Assembly: GCF_020387415.1 (NCBI RefSeq)
Contig: NZ_JAGWCB010000018.1
Location: 248,001-312,000 of the forward strand
Origin: Ideonella benzenivorans
Lineage (GTDB): Bacteria > Pseudomonadota > Gammaproteobacteria > Burkholderiales > Burkholderiaceae_C
Length of the DNA stretch: 64,000 bases
Direction of reading: 5' to 3'
Positions within the stretch are counted from its first letter, which is position 1, and each line of letters opens with the position of its first letter. Made by a program: the position numbers and the translations under genes. The notes beneath the pieces are model-generated. The model was not told the origin of the DNA. It saw only the letters and a list, made by a program, of their open reading frames with translations, and searched no databases. Positions 41,920 to 50,027 of the stretch are shown here, piece after piece.

Positions 41920-44900
41920 ATGGATACAAAAGCAACATCGGCTCAAGCGTTCATCGAGCGCTGGCAGGGAGTTACCGCGAGCGAGCTGGCCACCGCTCAG
42001 ACCTTCGTCATGGACTTGTGCGAGCTTCTGGGCGTGCCCAAGCCGCACCCGACGCCCGCGCAGGACTACATGTTCGAGCGCCCCGTCACCTTCAGCCATG
42101 GCGACGGCTCCAGCAGTGCCGGCCGCATCGACTGCTACAAGCGTGGCCACTTCGTGCTGGAGGCCAAGAAGCTCAAGGCCGGCTCGCACACCAAGGGCTT
42201 CGACGACGGCCTGCTGCGTGCCCGCAGTCAGGGCGAAAGCTACGCCCGCGCGCTCCCGGCCAATGAAGGCCGCCCGCCGTTCGTCATGGTGGTGGACGTG
42301 GGCACCGTCATTGAGGTCTACGCGGAGTTCAGCCGCAGCGGCGGCACCTACACACCTTTCCCTGACCCGCGCAGCCATCGCATCCTGCTGGCTGACTTGG
42401 CAAAGCCCGAAACGCTTGAGCGACTGCACAAGATTTGGACCCAACCGGACGACCTGAACCCGGCACTCATCGCGGCCAAGGTCACCCGTGATGTGTCCAA
42501 CAAGCTGGCTCTGCTCGCCCGTTCGCTCGAACAAGCGGGGCACGCGCCGCAGACCGTCGCCGCGTACCTCTCGCGCTGCCTGTTCAGCATGTTCGCGGAG
42601 GACGTTGAGCTGCTGCCCAAGGGCTCCTTCCAGGCGCTGCTGCTGCAGCACCGCGAGAACCCCGCCACCTTGCAACTGATGCTGCGCAGCCTGTGGGCCG
42701 ACATGGACCGGGGCGGCTTCTCGGTGGCGCTGGTGCAGTCGGTGCTTAAGTTCAACGGCAAGCTGTTCAAGGGCGACAGCGCCGATGGCTACAGTCTGCT
42801 TCTCACGCCCGAGCAAATCGACCTGCTGGTGCAGGCCGCTCGTGCCAACTGGCGCGAGGTCGAGCCCGCCATCTTCGGCACCCTGCTGGAGCGCGCGCTG
42901 GACCCCAACGAACGCCACGCGCTGGGCGCCCACTACACACCGCGTGCTTACGTTGAACGGCTGGTGCTGCCCACCGTCATCGAGCCATTACGTGCCGAAT
43001 GGGCCAACACCCAGGCCGCGGCGCTGCTGCTAGCCCACGAGGCCGCCGAGCTGGAGGCCAACCCGCCCGCGGTGAAGACCAAGAAGGACTTCGCCGCGCT
43101 CGACCGGCACAACGCTGCAGTGCGCGCCAAATGGGCCGAGGCCCGCCGGCAGGTGAAGGACTTCCTGCACCGCCTGTGCACCCTGCGCGTGCTGGACCCG
43201 GCCTGCGGCAGCGCCAACTTCCTGTACGTGACGCTGGAGCACCTGAAGCGCCTGGAGGGCGAGGTGCTGAACCAGCTTAGCGCCCTGGGCGACAAGCAGG
43301 ACGCGCTGGACCTGGCCGGCGAGACCGTCACGCTGCAGCAACTGCGCGGCGTGGAGCTGAACGAGCGCGCCGCCGCCCTGGCCGAGCTGGTGCTGTGGAT
43401 TGGCTTCCTGCAGTGGCACATCCGAACTCAAGGGCGTGCGAATGTGGCCGAGCCCGTGGTGCACGACTACGGCAACATCGAGCACCGGGACGCCGTGCTG
43501 GCCTACGACCGCCAGGAGCCGATAACCGACGCCACCGGCAAGGTGCTGACTCGTTGGGACGGCGAGACCGTCAAGCCGCACCCCGTGACGGGCCAACCCG
43601 TGCCTGACGAGGCCGCCCAGGTGGTGCAGTGGCGCTACGTGAACCCCCGGCAGGCCGAGTGGCCCAAGGCCGACTTCATCGTAGGGAACCCGCCCTTCAT
43701 CGGCAACAAGCGCATGCGGTTGGCCCTGGGCGACGGCTACGCCGACGCCCTGCGCGCCGCCTGGCCCGAGGTGCCCGAGAGCGCCGACTTCGTCATGTAC
43801 TGGTGGCACAAGGCCGCCGAGACGGTCCGCCAGGGCCAGGCCGAGCGCTTCGGCCTCATCACCACCAACAGCCTGACTATGATTTTCAACCGGCGGGTGA
43901 TTGAGGCGCACCAGACCGCCACCCCGCCGCTGAGCCTGGCCTACGCCGTGCCCGACCACCCGTGGGTGGACAGCGCCGACGGCGCGGCGGTGCGCATCTC
44001 CATGTCCGTGGGCGTGTGCGGCACTGCCGAGGGCAAGCTGCAGACCGTCACCCAGGAGCGGGAGGCCGAGGGCGGCGAGGTGGCCGTAGAGCTGCTGACC
44101 CGGCAGGGCGTCATCCATGCCGACCTCAAGGTCGGCGCCAACGTCGCCGGGGCGAAGCGGCTGCAAGCCAACGACCGGCTGTCCAACCGGGGCGTGATAC
44201 CCCATGGGGCCGGGTTCATCGTCACCCCGGACGAGGCGAGGAGCCTGGGCCTGGGCACCGTGCTGGGTTTGGACCAGCACATCCGCCCCTACCGCAATGG
44301 CCGCGACCTGACCAGCACGCCCAGGGGCGTGCTGGTCATCGACCTGTTCGGGCTCCAGGCCGATGAGGTTCGGCAGCACTTCCCAGCGGTCTATCAGTGG
44401 CTGCTGGAGCGGGTGAAGCCGGAGCGGGACGAAAACCCACGGCGCCGGGTGCGCGAAATGTGGTGGCTCTTCGCCGAGGCACGTGTTGTGATGCGCCGTT
44501 CGCTGCAGGGGTTGCCGCGCTACATCGTCACCGGGCAGGTGGCCAAGCACCGGGTGTTCCAGTGGCTGGATGCCTCCATCCTGCCGGACGACAAGCTCAT
44601 CGCCGTGGCCAGCGCCGACGCCCTGCACCTGGGCGTGCTGTCCAGCGCCGTGCATGGCGCCTGGGCCCTGACGGCTGGTGGGCGCTTGGGCGTCGGCAAC
44701 GACCCGGTCTACAGCAAGTCCACCTGCTTCGAGGCGTTCCCCTTCCCCGACCTGGACCCGGCCGGGGCGCTGGCCGAGCGCATCCGCTCGTTGGCCGAGC
44801 AAATCGACGCCCACCGCAAGGCCCAGCTCGCGGCCCATCCGGACGCCACGCTCACGGCCACGTACAACGTGCTGGAGAAGCTGCGCAGCGGCGAGGCGCT

Positions 44901-45438
44901 GACCGCCAAAGAGAAGGTGGTCCACGAACACGGCCTGGTGGGCGTGCTCAAGAGCCTGCACGACGAGCTGGACGCTGCCGTGCTGCAGGCCTACGGCTGG
45001 GCCGACCTGACCCTGCCGGCCGACACCGACACGCTGCTGCTGCGGCTGGTGGAGCTGAACGCCAAGCGCGCGGCCGAGGAAGCGGCCGGCACGGTGCGGT
45101 GGCTGCGCCCGGAGTTCCAGCAGGCGGGGCAAGGCGAGCAGGCGGCACTGGAGACCGGGGCTGAAGGCGCCGACGAGGGCGAGGATGAGAACGCCGAGGC
45201 GAAGCCGACCAAGGCCGCAGTGGTGCAGCGCCCGTGGCCCACGGGGCTGACCGAGCAAATCAAGGCGGTTGCCGAGGTGCTCGCCAGCGCCGGGCGCAGC
45301 CTAGACCTCGAAGGGCTGGCCGGGCACTTCAACGGCCGGGGTCGCTGGCGCGACCGCCTGCCTACGCTGCTGGACACGCTGGTTGCCTTGGGCCGAGCTC
45401 GCGCGGTCGACGGCCAATGGGTCGGCGTAGGCCTTTAG
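41920..45438 (+). CDS. MmeI-like type IIL restriction-modification enzyme
   Basis: 1172 residues in one chain. The N-terminal MmeI-type nuclease has [20 protein letters not shown] and a PD-ExK site D71...E81-x-K83 (GRIDCY...LEAKK). The methyltransferase domain carries motif [12 protein letters not shown] (from 426) and the adenine-N6 motif IV NPPF (590-593); a target-recognition domain follows. It would cut near its recognition site and methylate adenine in it, so it needs no separate methylase. The start ATG 41920 gives the canonical N-terminus. It defends the element or the host against foreign DNA. Confidence 0.85.
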   Translation: MDTKATSAQAFIERWQGVTASELATAQTFVMDLCELLGVPKPHPTPAQDYMFERPVTFSHGDGSSSAGRIDCYKRGHFVLEAKKLKAGSHTKGFDDGLLRARSQGESYARALPANEGRPPFVMVVDVGTVIEVYAEFSRSGGTYTPFPDPRSHRILLADLAKPETLERLHKIWTQPDDLNPALIAAKVTRDVSNKLALLARSLEQAGHAPQTVAAYLSRCLFSMFAEDVELLPKGSFQALLLQHRENPATLQLMLRSLWADMDRGGFSVALVQSVLKFNGKLFKGDSADGYSLLLTPEQIDLLVQAARANWREVEPAIFGTLLERALDPNERHALGAHYTPRAYVERLVLPTVIEPLRAEWANTQAAALLLAHEAAELEANPPAVKTKKDFAALDRHNAAVRAKWAEARRQVKDFLHRLCTLRVLDPACGSANFLYVTLEHLKRLEGEVLNQLSALGDKQDALDLAGETVTLQQLRGVELNERAAALAELVLWIGFLQWHIRTQGRANVAEPVVHDYGNIEHRDAVLAYDRQEPITDATGKVLTRWDGETVKPHPVTGQPVPDEAAQVVQWRYVNPRQAEWPKADFIVGNPPFIGNKRMRLALGDGYADALRAAWPEVPESADFVMYWWHKAAETVRQGQAERFGLITTNSLTMIFNRRVIEAHQTATPPLSLAYAVPDHPWVDSADGAAVRISMSVGVCGTAEGKLQTVTQEREAEGGEVAVELLTRQGVIHADLKVGANVAGAKRLQANDRLSNRGVIPHGAGFIVTPDEARSLGLGTVLGLDQHIRPYRNGRDLTSTPRGVLVIDLFGLQADEVRQHFPAVYQWLLERVKPERDENPRRRVREMWWLFAEARVVMRRSLQGLPRYIVTGQVAKHRVFQWLDASILPDDKLIAVASADALHLGVLSSAVHGAWALTAGGRLGVGNDPVYSKSTCFEAFPFPDLDPAGALAERIRSLAEQIDAHRKAQLAAHPDATLTATYNVLEKLRSGEALTAKEKVVHEHGLVGVLKSLHDELDAAVLQAYGWADLTLPADTDTLLLRLVELNAKRAAEEAAGTVRWLRPEFQQAGQGEQAALETGAEGADEGEDENAEAKPTKAAVVQRPWPTGLTEQIKAVAEVLASAGRSLDLEGLAGHFNGRGRWRDRLPTLLDTLVALGRARAVDGQWVGVGL

Positions 45439-45818
45439 CCGCAGGCCGCGAGTCGAAACACCGTCACGCTGTAACGTTACCGGGTGACCACCACCCGGTG
45501 AGCGTTACCGCGTGACCACCACCCACGAATAACCAAAGTCCTTCAGACCAGAAGCGGTTGCAGAAAACGTGTTTTGAGAACCGAAGAAGAAGCCGCCCTG
45601 CGGGCGGCTGTCGCCCGGTGAAGAGCACCCGCAAGGTCGGAGCGCCAGGTCCGCGGGCGACGTAAGGGCGGGCCAGGCCCGCCCCGTGTCATGCAGGCTG
45701 AAGCCTGCAGAAGCGCGCGAGTGTGACGAGCGTCTGGCCCGGTGCCGGGCTCAAGTTCCTGCCCGTCGGGCCGATACCTGCGTGACGGAAGGCATCGGCC
45801 CAACAGTCAGAAACTCTC
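45439..45818. other. Intergenic region with direct repeats and a GC hairpin
   Basis: No gene seen. It holds two copies of a 22-base direct repeat (see separate entry) and a perfect 8-bp hairpin AGCCGCCC/GGGCGGCT at 45591-45609. The hairpin has a pyrimidine-rich tail TCTTCTTC on the minus strand only, and no gene is seen reading toward it on that strand. Confidence 0.5.
45475..45524. repeat. Pair of 22-base direct repeats
   Basis: CGTTACCGGGTGACCACC... at 45475-45496 recurs at 45503-45524 with a single difference, at 28-base spacing. The geometry suits binding of a protein, for instance an element-encoded initiator or regulator. Confidence 0.65.
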
Positions 45819-46268
45819 ATGTCCCAGCGCTACTTCACCTGGCAGGTGCTCTCCTTCTCGGGCGGCTTGCTGTTCTTCGTCGGACTGTTCTTCTTGCCGA
45901 GTGACAAGCTGTTGGGCCTGCGCGTGGACGTGCTGGCTATCCGCTTGGGCTTCGTCCTTGTCGTGGCGGGCGTCCTTTGGGGCTTCGCGCGTGCGGTGAA
46001 GCGCCTCCGCGGGCCCGGCAGCCTGAGCGAGCGCCTCGGCTGGTCCGCCCAACCAGGCCACAGCTTCGACGACGACGATGGTCACCGCCGGCGGCACGGC
46101 AGCGATAACCGCCGGGGGCCGGCGGTCAACGTCGACGGTACGCCCATGGCCAACGCCCATGTGGACGTGAACGGGAATGCCTATGGCTTCTCCGACCACC
46201 GTCACGACGCTGGCGGCTTCTCCAGCGGCGGTTCGTTCGGCGGCGGCTTCAGCAACTCGCGTTGGTGA
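45819..46268 (+). CDS. Small membrane protein with a Gly/Ser/His-rich tail
   Basis: 149 residues. Two membrane helices (about 8-26 WQVLSFSGGLLFFVGLFF and 38-58 LAIRLGFVLVVAGVLWGFA) are followed by a hydrophilic tail rich in His, Asp, Gly and Ser, ending GGSFGGGFSNSRW. Function unknown; the His/Asp cluster DDDDGHRRRHG could bind metal. Its last 67 bases overlap the end of a gene on the other strand. Confidence 0.6.
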   Translation: MSQRYFTWQVLSFSGGLLFFVGLFFLPSDKLLGLRVDVLAIRLGFVLVVAGVLWGFARAVKRLRGPGSLSERLGWSAQPGHSFDDDDGHRRRHGSDNRRGPAVNVDGTPMANAHVDVNGNAYGFSDHRHDAGGFSSGGSFGGGFSNSRW

Positions 46269-46699
46269 CCGCCATCCGTCGCTGATGGCGCTTCCTTCTG
46301 AGCCAGCGCGCGGCGCTGCTGCCGCGCCAGCTTGCGTGACGTGATTTCGGCTGCACCGTCCTTGATGCGCTGGCGGTCGGGGCACAGGAACAGCACTTTG
46401 AAGCCCTGGCCAAGCGGCTCTCGGCGGATGAGGCCCAGCGTTTCCAGGTCAGCCAGATGGCCACGGACAGCCCGCTCGTCCTTGCCCGTGAGCTTGGCGA
46501 TGTGCGGCCCGGCGTAGGTCGTGTTGCCCTCGTAGTGGCAGGAGGCGAGAGCGAGGTACACATACATGGCCGCGTTGTCGATGCAGTCGACCACGTTGAA
46601 CAGCATCGCCCGCGGCAGGCAGAAGTACCCGCCCTTGCCGTAGCGCTCGAACCAGCGGTCGTTCTCGGTGCTGGCGATGCGGTTGCGGGGGCGCTTCAT
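46202..46699 (-). CDS. Winged-helix protein, replication-initiator-like
   Basis: 165 residues. After a short basic N-terminus comes GYFCLPRAMLFNVVDCIDNAAMYVYLALASCHYEGN and a helix-turn-helix GPHIAKLTGKDERAVRGHLADLETLGLIRRE, the layout seen in small plasmid or phage replication initiators and in element regulators. The C-terminal tail is basic. Its start overlaps the AlpA stop by four bases. Its coding end overlaps the convergent membrane-protein gene by 67 bases. Confidence 0.65.
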   Translation of the reverse strand: MKRPRNRIASTENDRWFERYGKGGYFCLPRAMLFNVVDCIDNAAMYVYLALASCHYEGNTTYAGPHIAKLTGKDERAVRGHLADLETLGLIRREPLGQGFKVLFLCPDRQRIKDGAAEITSRKLARQQRRALAQKEAPSATDGGHQRELLKPPPNEPPLEKPPAS

Positions 46700-46887
46700 G
46701 CCTGGCCCCCTTCGGTGAGCTCGCGTTCCAGCCAGGCTTCAACCTCGGCCACGTCGAAGAACGACAGCCGGCTACCGGCCAAGTGGCGCGGGGCGGGGAA
46801 CGCGCGCTGCGCAATCCAGTTTTCCAGGGTGCGGGTCGAAACGCCGAGGGCTTCGACCAGCGCGGACTTGGGGATGAACTTGTCCAT
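46696..46887 (-). CDS. AlpA-family regulator/excision factor
   Basis: 63 residues: a MerR-like helix-turn-helix (FIPKSALVEALGVSTRTLENWI) followed by the wing ALPxx-type end FFDVAEVEAWLERE. AlpA proteins switch integrase or excision genes on integrative elements. ATG 46887 has ggag before it. It is the first gene of a two-gene operon and lies opposite a divergent winged-helix gene. Confidence 0.85.
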   Translation of the reverse strand: MDKFIPKSALVEALGVSTRTLENWIAQRAFPAPRHLAGSRLSFFDVAEVEAWLERELTEGGQA

Positions 46888-46981
46888 CGAGATGCTCCAG
46901 GTGACGGGTGCGCCCGTCGGGCGAAGCGAGGCGAAACTGCCGGCTCGATGGAGTGAAGCCCCCCGTTTTAGCCTTCGCGCA

Positions 46982-47003
46982 ATGACGCGCAGGCACTCGG
47001 GAC
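46982..47003. repeat. Left copy of a 22-base direct repeat flanking a cargo gene
   Basis: ATGACGCGCAGGCACTCGGG (46982 on) recurs as ATGACCCGCAGGCAATCGGG at 47986-48007, 20 of 22 bases alike. The pair brackets the gene at 47058-47951. Confidence 0.6.
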
Positions 47004-47057
47004 GGCGTTAGCCGGCGAGACGGTGGCTAGACAGTGGACCTACCACCGAAAGCCACC

Positions 47058-47951
47058 ATGAAAGTCTCGACCTCCGACTTGCAGGGCGTGCTGGGCGCCG
47101 CGCCCGCTGCCGCGTCAGCATCACGTGCACCTCGGCAGACCAGCAGCCGCAGCGGGCGCGAGCAGGCCCGCGCCAACGAGCTGAAGTGCATGCGTGTCGT
47201 CGCCCATCACGGGCACGTCCGCGTCGCCGAGCTGGCCCGCGCCGTCTGGCCCAAGGCGCGGTACGCCGAGCAGGTCTGTCGGCGCGTTGCCAGCCGGCTG
47301 ATTGGCGAGGGCCTGCTGCTGGAACGGCGTGACGCGCTCGGCTCGCGCAGCCTGTGCCTGACCCGCGTCGGTGCCACCTGGCTGGAGGCCCGCGGCATCG
47401 AGGCGCAGCACACGCTGGACCTGTCCAGCGTGTCGGGCAGCACCTTCTTCCACCGAACGCTGGCCACGCGTTACCTCATCGAGCGCCAAGTCGAGGGCTT
47501 CCAGACCGCCGGGGAGTACCTGCTGCTGCGGCGCAAGGCGCCGTTCCCGGTGGACCGGATGGTGAAGATGCTGCGCAAAATGCCCGACGGTGCCGTCTGG
47601 CAGCGCCGGGCCGACGGGCCGGCGACGGTGGAGGTGTGCGAGGTCGAGGCCGCCCGCAAGGCGCTGCCCCAGCTCGCGGCCTGCCTGCGGTGGGCAGAAC
47701 TCGTCGGCCAGCCGCTCGACCAGGCCGGCGCCTACCGGCTCGGGGGCTTGGTCTTCGTCTACGACCGCGAGCTGAACCATGCCCGCCGCATCCTGCTGGC
47801 CGCCACTTCGCTGTGGGGGCATCGCCTCCTACAGGAACGCGTAACGCTGGAACGCCGGGTCAAGCTTGTCGCGGTCGAGTTGCGCGACCCGCTGGTGTGG
47901 GTCGGTTCCAGTGTGACGACGTTACACGACCTGAGGCAGCGCGCCGTTTAA
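47058..47951 (+). CDS. Winged-helix protein, replication-relaxation type
   Basis: 297 residues. The N-terminal 40 residues are low in order; then a winged helix (about 48-115) with LKCMRVVAHHGHVRVAELARAVW and EQVCRRVASRLIGEGLLLERR, like Replic_Relax and other plasmid mobilisation proteins. The second half (LRRKAPFPVDRMVKML, ATVEVCEVEAARK, RLGGLVFVYDRELNHARR) has the look of a nuclease-like or relaxase accessory fold but carries no motif I can name. The start ATG 47058 is internal to a longer frame. It is flanked by direct repeats and followed by a terminator. Confidence 0.55.
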   Translation: MKVSTSDLQGVLGAAPAAASASRAPRQTSSRSGREQARANELKCMRVVAHHGHVRVAELARAVWPKARYAEQVCRRVASRLIGEGLLLERRDALGSRSLCLTRVGATWLEARGIEAQHTLDLSSVSGSTFFHRTLATRYLIERQVEGFQTAGEYLLLRRKAPFPVDRMVKMLRKMPDGAVWQRRADGPATVEVCEVEAARKALPQLAACLRWAELVGQPLDQAGAYRLGGLVFVYDRELNHARRILLAATSLWGHRLLQERVTLERRVKLVAVELRDPLVWVGSSVTTLHDLRQRAV

Positions 47952-47985
47952 AACCTGGGAGCTACCCTAGGTAGACCCTCAGACG

Positions 47986-48007
47986 ATGACCCGCAGGCAA
48001 TCGGGAC
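47986..48007. repeat. Right copy of the 22-base direct repeat
   Basis: Second copy of the repeat at 46982-47003, with two substitutions, 35 bases after the end of the bracketed gene. Confidence 0.6.
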
Positions 48008-48089
48008 AAGCTGATTCGGCGCGTTCCCGCGCGCCCGTTCGTGGCCTCGGCCCCGTCCGGAAAATGCACTGTACGGCCCCGCAAGGGGA

Positions 48090-48119
48090 GAGAGGCGCCT
48101 TCGGGCGCCTCTCTTGTTT
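48090..48119 (+). terminator. Terminator with UUCG loop
   Basis: A 10-bp stem GAGAGGCGCC (48090-48099) with GGCGCCTCTC (48104-48113), loop TTCG, then TTGTTT. It faces the plus strand and would end the transcript of the gene at 47058. Confidence 0.85.
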
Positions 48120-48134
48120 CCTACTGCTGCCCAG

Positions 48135-49016
48135 TCAGGTCGCCCGCGTGACGGGTCGAAGAATCTGCGCAGCCTCTTGTTGGCGTCCGCGCAGTTGACG
48201 GCCGAGCTTTGCTCGCTCATCGCCATCGGCGGCGGCGTACGCCGAACGGGTCTCGTGCAGCTTCCGATGTCGCTCGTTCGGCAGCCGCAGTTCATCACCG
48301 ACGATGACCGCGCCGGTGACGCTCTTCGGCGCGCCTGCAGCGAAAGTGGCCGACTTCTTGCCCTTGGACTTCAAGCCATGGCGAGCAATGAGCATGCGTA
48401 CTTCACCCAGTAGGCGCTTTGTCGCGTTTGGACCTGAGAGCGCGATGTCGTCGACGTATATGGTCAGCTTGCAGTCTGAAGCAGCTGCGAGCTTGGCGAT
48501 GTCCTCGAACAGCCCCCTTGCGGCGAAGAATGCCACCCGGCCACTCAGCGGACTTCCGGTGGGCAGATGCAGTTGCCTGTAGCAGCAAATGTCGGCCAGC
48601 CGGTCCGCGACATCGGCGGCGCACTCGAAGTCGCGCACGAACATCCGGAACACCATGGCCCGGGTCACGCTCGGATAGAACTTGTTGATGTCGGTCTTGA
48701 TGACCGGGTGGTTACCGAGGTGCTGCCGCGCGTTATCCGCATACGAACGGCCCTTCTGCGAGAACACGTAGTCCGGGACCTCAATGCGCGCGAGCAGGTC
48801 GGCGATGACCTTGTGCACTGCCGCCATCCAATGGATGGGCGCCTGGATTTCCCGGTCCTTAGGCCCCTTCCAGACCCGGAAGGATTCGGCAGCCAGAAGG
48901 TCCGTCACCGACTCCCACTTGACGCCGATGACGTCCTCAAACCGCCCCTTGCCGCGCAAGCGGAAGAGCGGCGACTGATTCAGCGCGTAGGCCTTACGCG
49001 GCGCGCTCGACCGCAT
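48135..49016 (-). CDS. Retron-like reverse transcriptase
   Basis: 293 residues with the RT domains in order: TDINKFYPS (108-116, first catalytic Asp), LPTGSPLSG (151-159), YVDD (187-190) and the VTG motif (233-235). NARQH (95-99) fits the N-A-x-x-H motif that, with VTG, marks retron RTs. Retron RTs copy part of an upstream RNA into branched msDNA, and many act in phage defence with an effector. The start ATG 49016 overlaps the end of the Xre gene by 23 bases. No endonuclease or maturase domain is present. Confidence 0.85.
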   Translation of the reverse strand: MRSSAPRKAYALNQSPLFRLRGKGRFEDVIGVKWESVTDLLAAESFRVWKGPKDREIQAPIHWMAAVHKVIADLLARIEVPDYVFSQKGRSYADNARQHLGNHPVIKTDINKFYPSVTRAMVFRMFVRDFECAADVADRLADICCYRQLHLPTGSPLSGRVAFFAARGLFEDIAKLAAASDCKLTIYVDDIALSGPNATKRLLGEVRMLIARHGLKSKGKKSATFAAGAPKSVTGAVIVGDELRLPNERHRKLHETRSAYAAADGDERAKLGRQLRGRQQEAAQILRPVTRAT

Positions 49017-49302
49017 CGCGTTCCTGAAGCCACTCAAGCAGCCTCAGTATCTTGTCCGCCGCCGCCACCCGCAGCTTCGCCCCAGGCTTTCGGTCCTCAT
49101 TGATGGACTCCGAGAACAAGAGGATGGAGGACACGGGCATCTTGAAGACCTCGGAATACCGCTCCAGCAGGTCCAGCCCGGGCGTCTTGTCGCCTTTCTC
49201 CAGCTCGCTCAGGTACGAGTTGGAAATCCCAAGGCGCCTGGCCAGCTCCACTTGGGTGTACTGGTGGTAGGTCCGAAGCAGCTTCAGGGCGCGATTCAAC
49301 AT
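48994..49302 (-). CDS. Xre-family helix-turn-helix regulator of the RT operon
   Basis: 102 residues. A canonical Xre helix-turn-helix (QVELARRLGISNSYLSELEKGDKTPGLDLLERYSEVF) fills the first 60 residues; the rest is a helical tail. ATG 49302 has gagagg before it. It lies in the middle of the operon, overlaps the RT start and is likely to bind the palindromes upstream at 49782-49821. It may be a repressor, or an HTH accessory protein of the retron. Confidence 0.9.
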   Translation of the reverse strand: MLNRALKLLRTYHQYTQVELARRLGISNSYLSELEKGDKTPGLDLLERYSEVFKMPVSSILLFSESINEDRKPGAKLRVAAADKILRLLEWLQERDAVERAA

Positions 49303-49339
49303 GGCATGCCTCTCGAATTTGAAATAAAGGGGTGACGAA

Positions 49340-49492
49340 TCACCGAAGCAGGAAGTCAATCAGCTTGGCGACCATCGAGACGAGCCGGACCACCGCGGTG
49401 GCCAGGCGGAACGTCTCGGGACGCACCCACCAGGACTTCTTGCGTTGCTTCTTCGTCGCCCGCCGCTGAGGAGGCTTCAGAACGTCACTCAT
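49340..49492 (-). CDS. Small single-span membrane peptide of the RT operon (50 aa)
   Basis: 50 residues: a very basic N-terminus (RRATKKQRKKSWWVR) followed by one hydrophobic amphipathic helix (FRLATAVVRLVSMVAKLIDFLLR). It has a ribosome site aaagga before the ATG at 49492. This is the composition of small membrane-active toxins; membrane proteins serve as effectors in several retron types. No cognate antitoxin is otherwise evident. A candidate effector on sequence features alone. Confidence 0.6.
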   Translation of the reverse strand: MSDVLKPPQRRATKKQRKKSWWVRPETFRLATAVVRLVSMVAKLIDFLLR

Positions 49493-49499
49493 GACGATT

Positions 49500-49765
49500 C
49501 CTTTCGGCTGCACCAAACAACGCACACGGGATGTGTGCGCCGTGGCTGTCGCCCGCAACCGAACAGAGCAAAGCGGCGAGTTGACCCCCTTCACTTCCAG
49601 ATGCCTGCCCGGGGTCGCCCGGGCAGGCTCGCACCGGCCCCAACCGTACCGCGCACCGGAGGACCGGCACCGTGCGGCGTGGGCTTGCGAGTAGTTAGAG
49701 CCTTTCGGCCCCACAGGGTGCTGTAGCACCCCAACAGTCGACAGTTATCTCTGTCAGCCTCGGGG
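49500..49765 (-). ncRNA. Candidate structured leader (possible msr-msd) of the RT operon
   Basis: Some 270 bases between a promoter and the first small gene. On the transcript it folds into successive short hairpins: GACAG/CTGTC (49740-49755), GGGTGC/GCACCC with a 4-base loop (49716-49731) and a GAAA-capped stem (49698-49711), then a strong 10-bp hairpin GCCTGCCCGG/CCGGGCAGGC (49603-49628). Retron RNAs have such msr hairpins followed by an msd stem. A 7-base complementarity exists between ends (TTCGGCT with AGCCGAA), but overlaps the promoter, so the RNA ends are uncertain. Confidence 0.35.
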
Positions 49766-49768
49766 CGG

Positions 49769-49798
49769 ATTGTAGCCGAAGAACTTCGCTCAGCGCAA
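49769..49798 (-). promoter_or_regulatory. Promoter of the RT operon
   Basis: On the minus strand TACAAT (plus 49769-49774) is a strong -10 and TTGCGC (49793-49798) a weak -35 at 18-base spacing. The -35 is inside an inverted repeat, which would allow repression. Confidence 0.55.
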
Positions 49799-49821
49799 GT
49801 TATGTTTCGCTGTCAGCGAAA
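49782..49821. promoter_or_regulatory. Two palindromic operator-like sites
   Basis: AACTTCGCTCAGCGCAAGTT (49782-49801) is an imperfect palindrome, and TTTCGCTGTCAGCGAAA (49805-49821) is a perfect 8-1-8 one. Both share the half-site TTCGCT. They lie between the divergent RT operon and ardC and over the RT promoter; the Xre protein is the likely reader. Confidence 0.65.
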
Positions 49822-50027
49822 TGCCGATATGACCCCGCTAAGGGGTCTCCCCTCGCGCCGCGCAACCGTCCGCACGCCGCAGGGTGCCCTCCGGCCTGGC
49901 ATCCCCAGCTTCCTGCCGTGCAGCCGGGGTGTGCCCCTTCCAGTCCTGCGGCGGTTGCGCACTTCTACCCCCGGTCTCGCCGACGGGCACAGGTGCCTCA
50001 CGCACCCCAGCCCTAAAGGAACAAGAC

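Noticed and set aside
45475-45524. Direct repeats considered as a CRISPR array
   Set aside because: Only two units with a 6-base gap and no cas genes.
49603-49628. 10-bp GC hairpin read as a terminator
   Set aside because: No T-run follows on either strand, and it lies inside the leader of the RT operon; better explained as part of a structured RNA.
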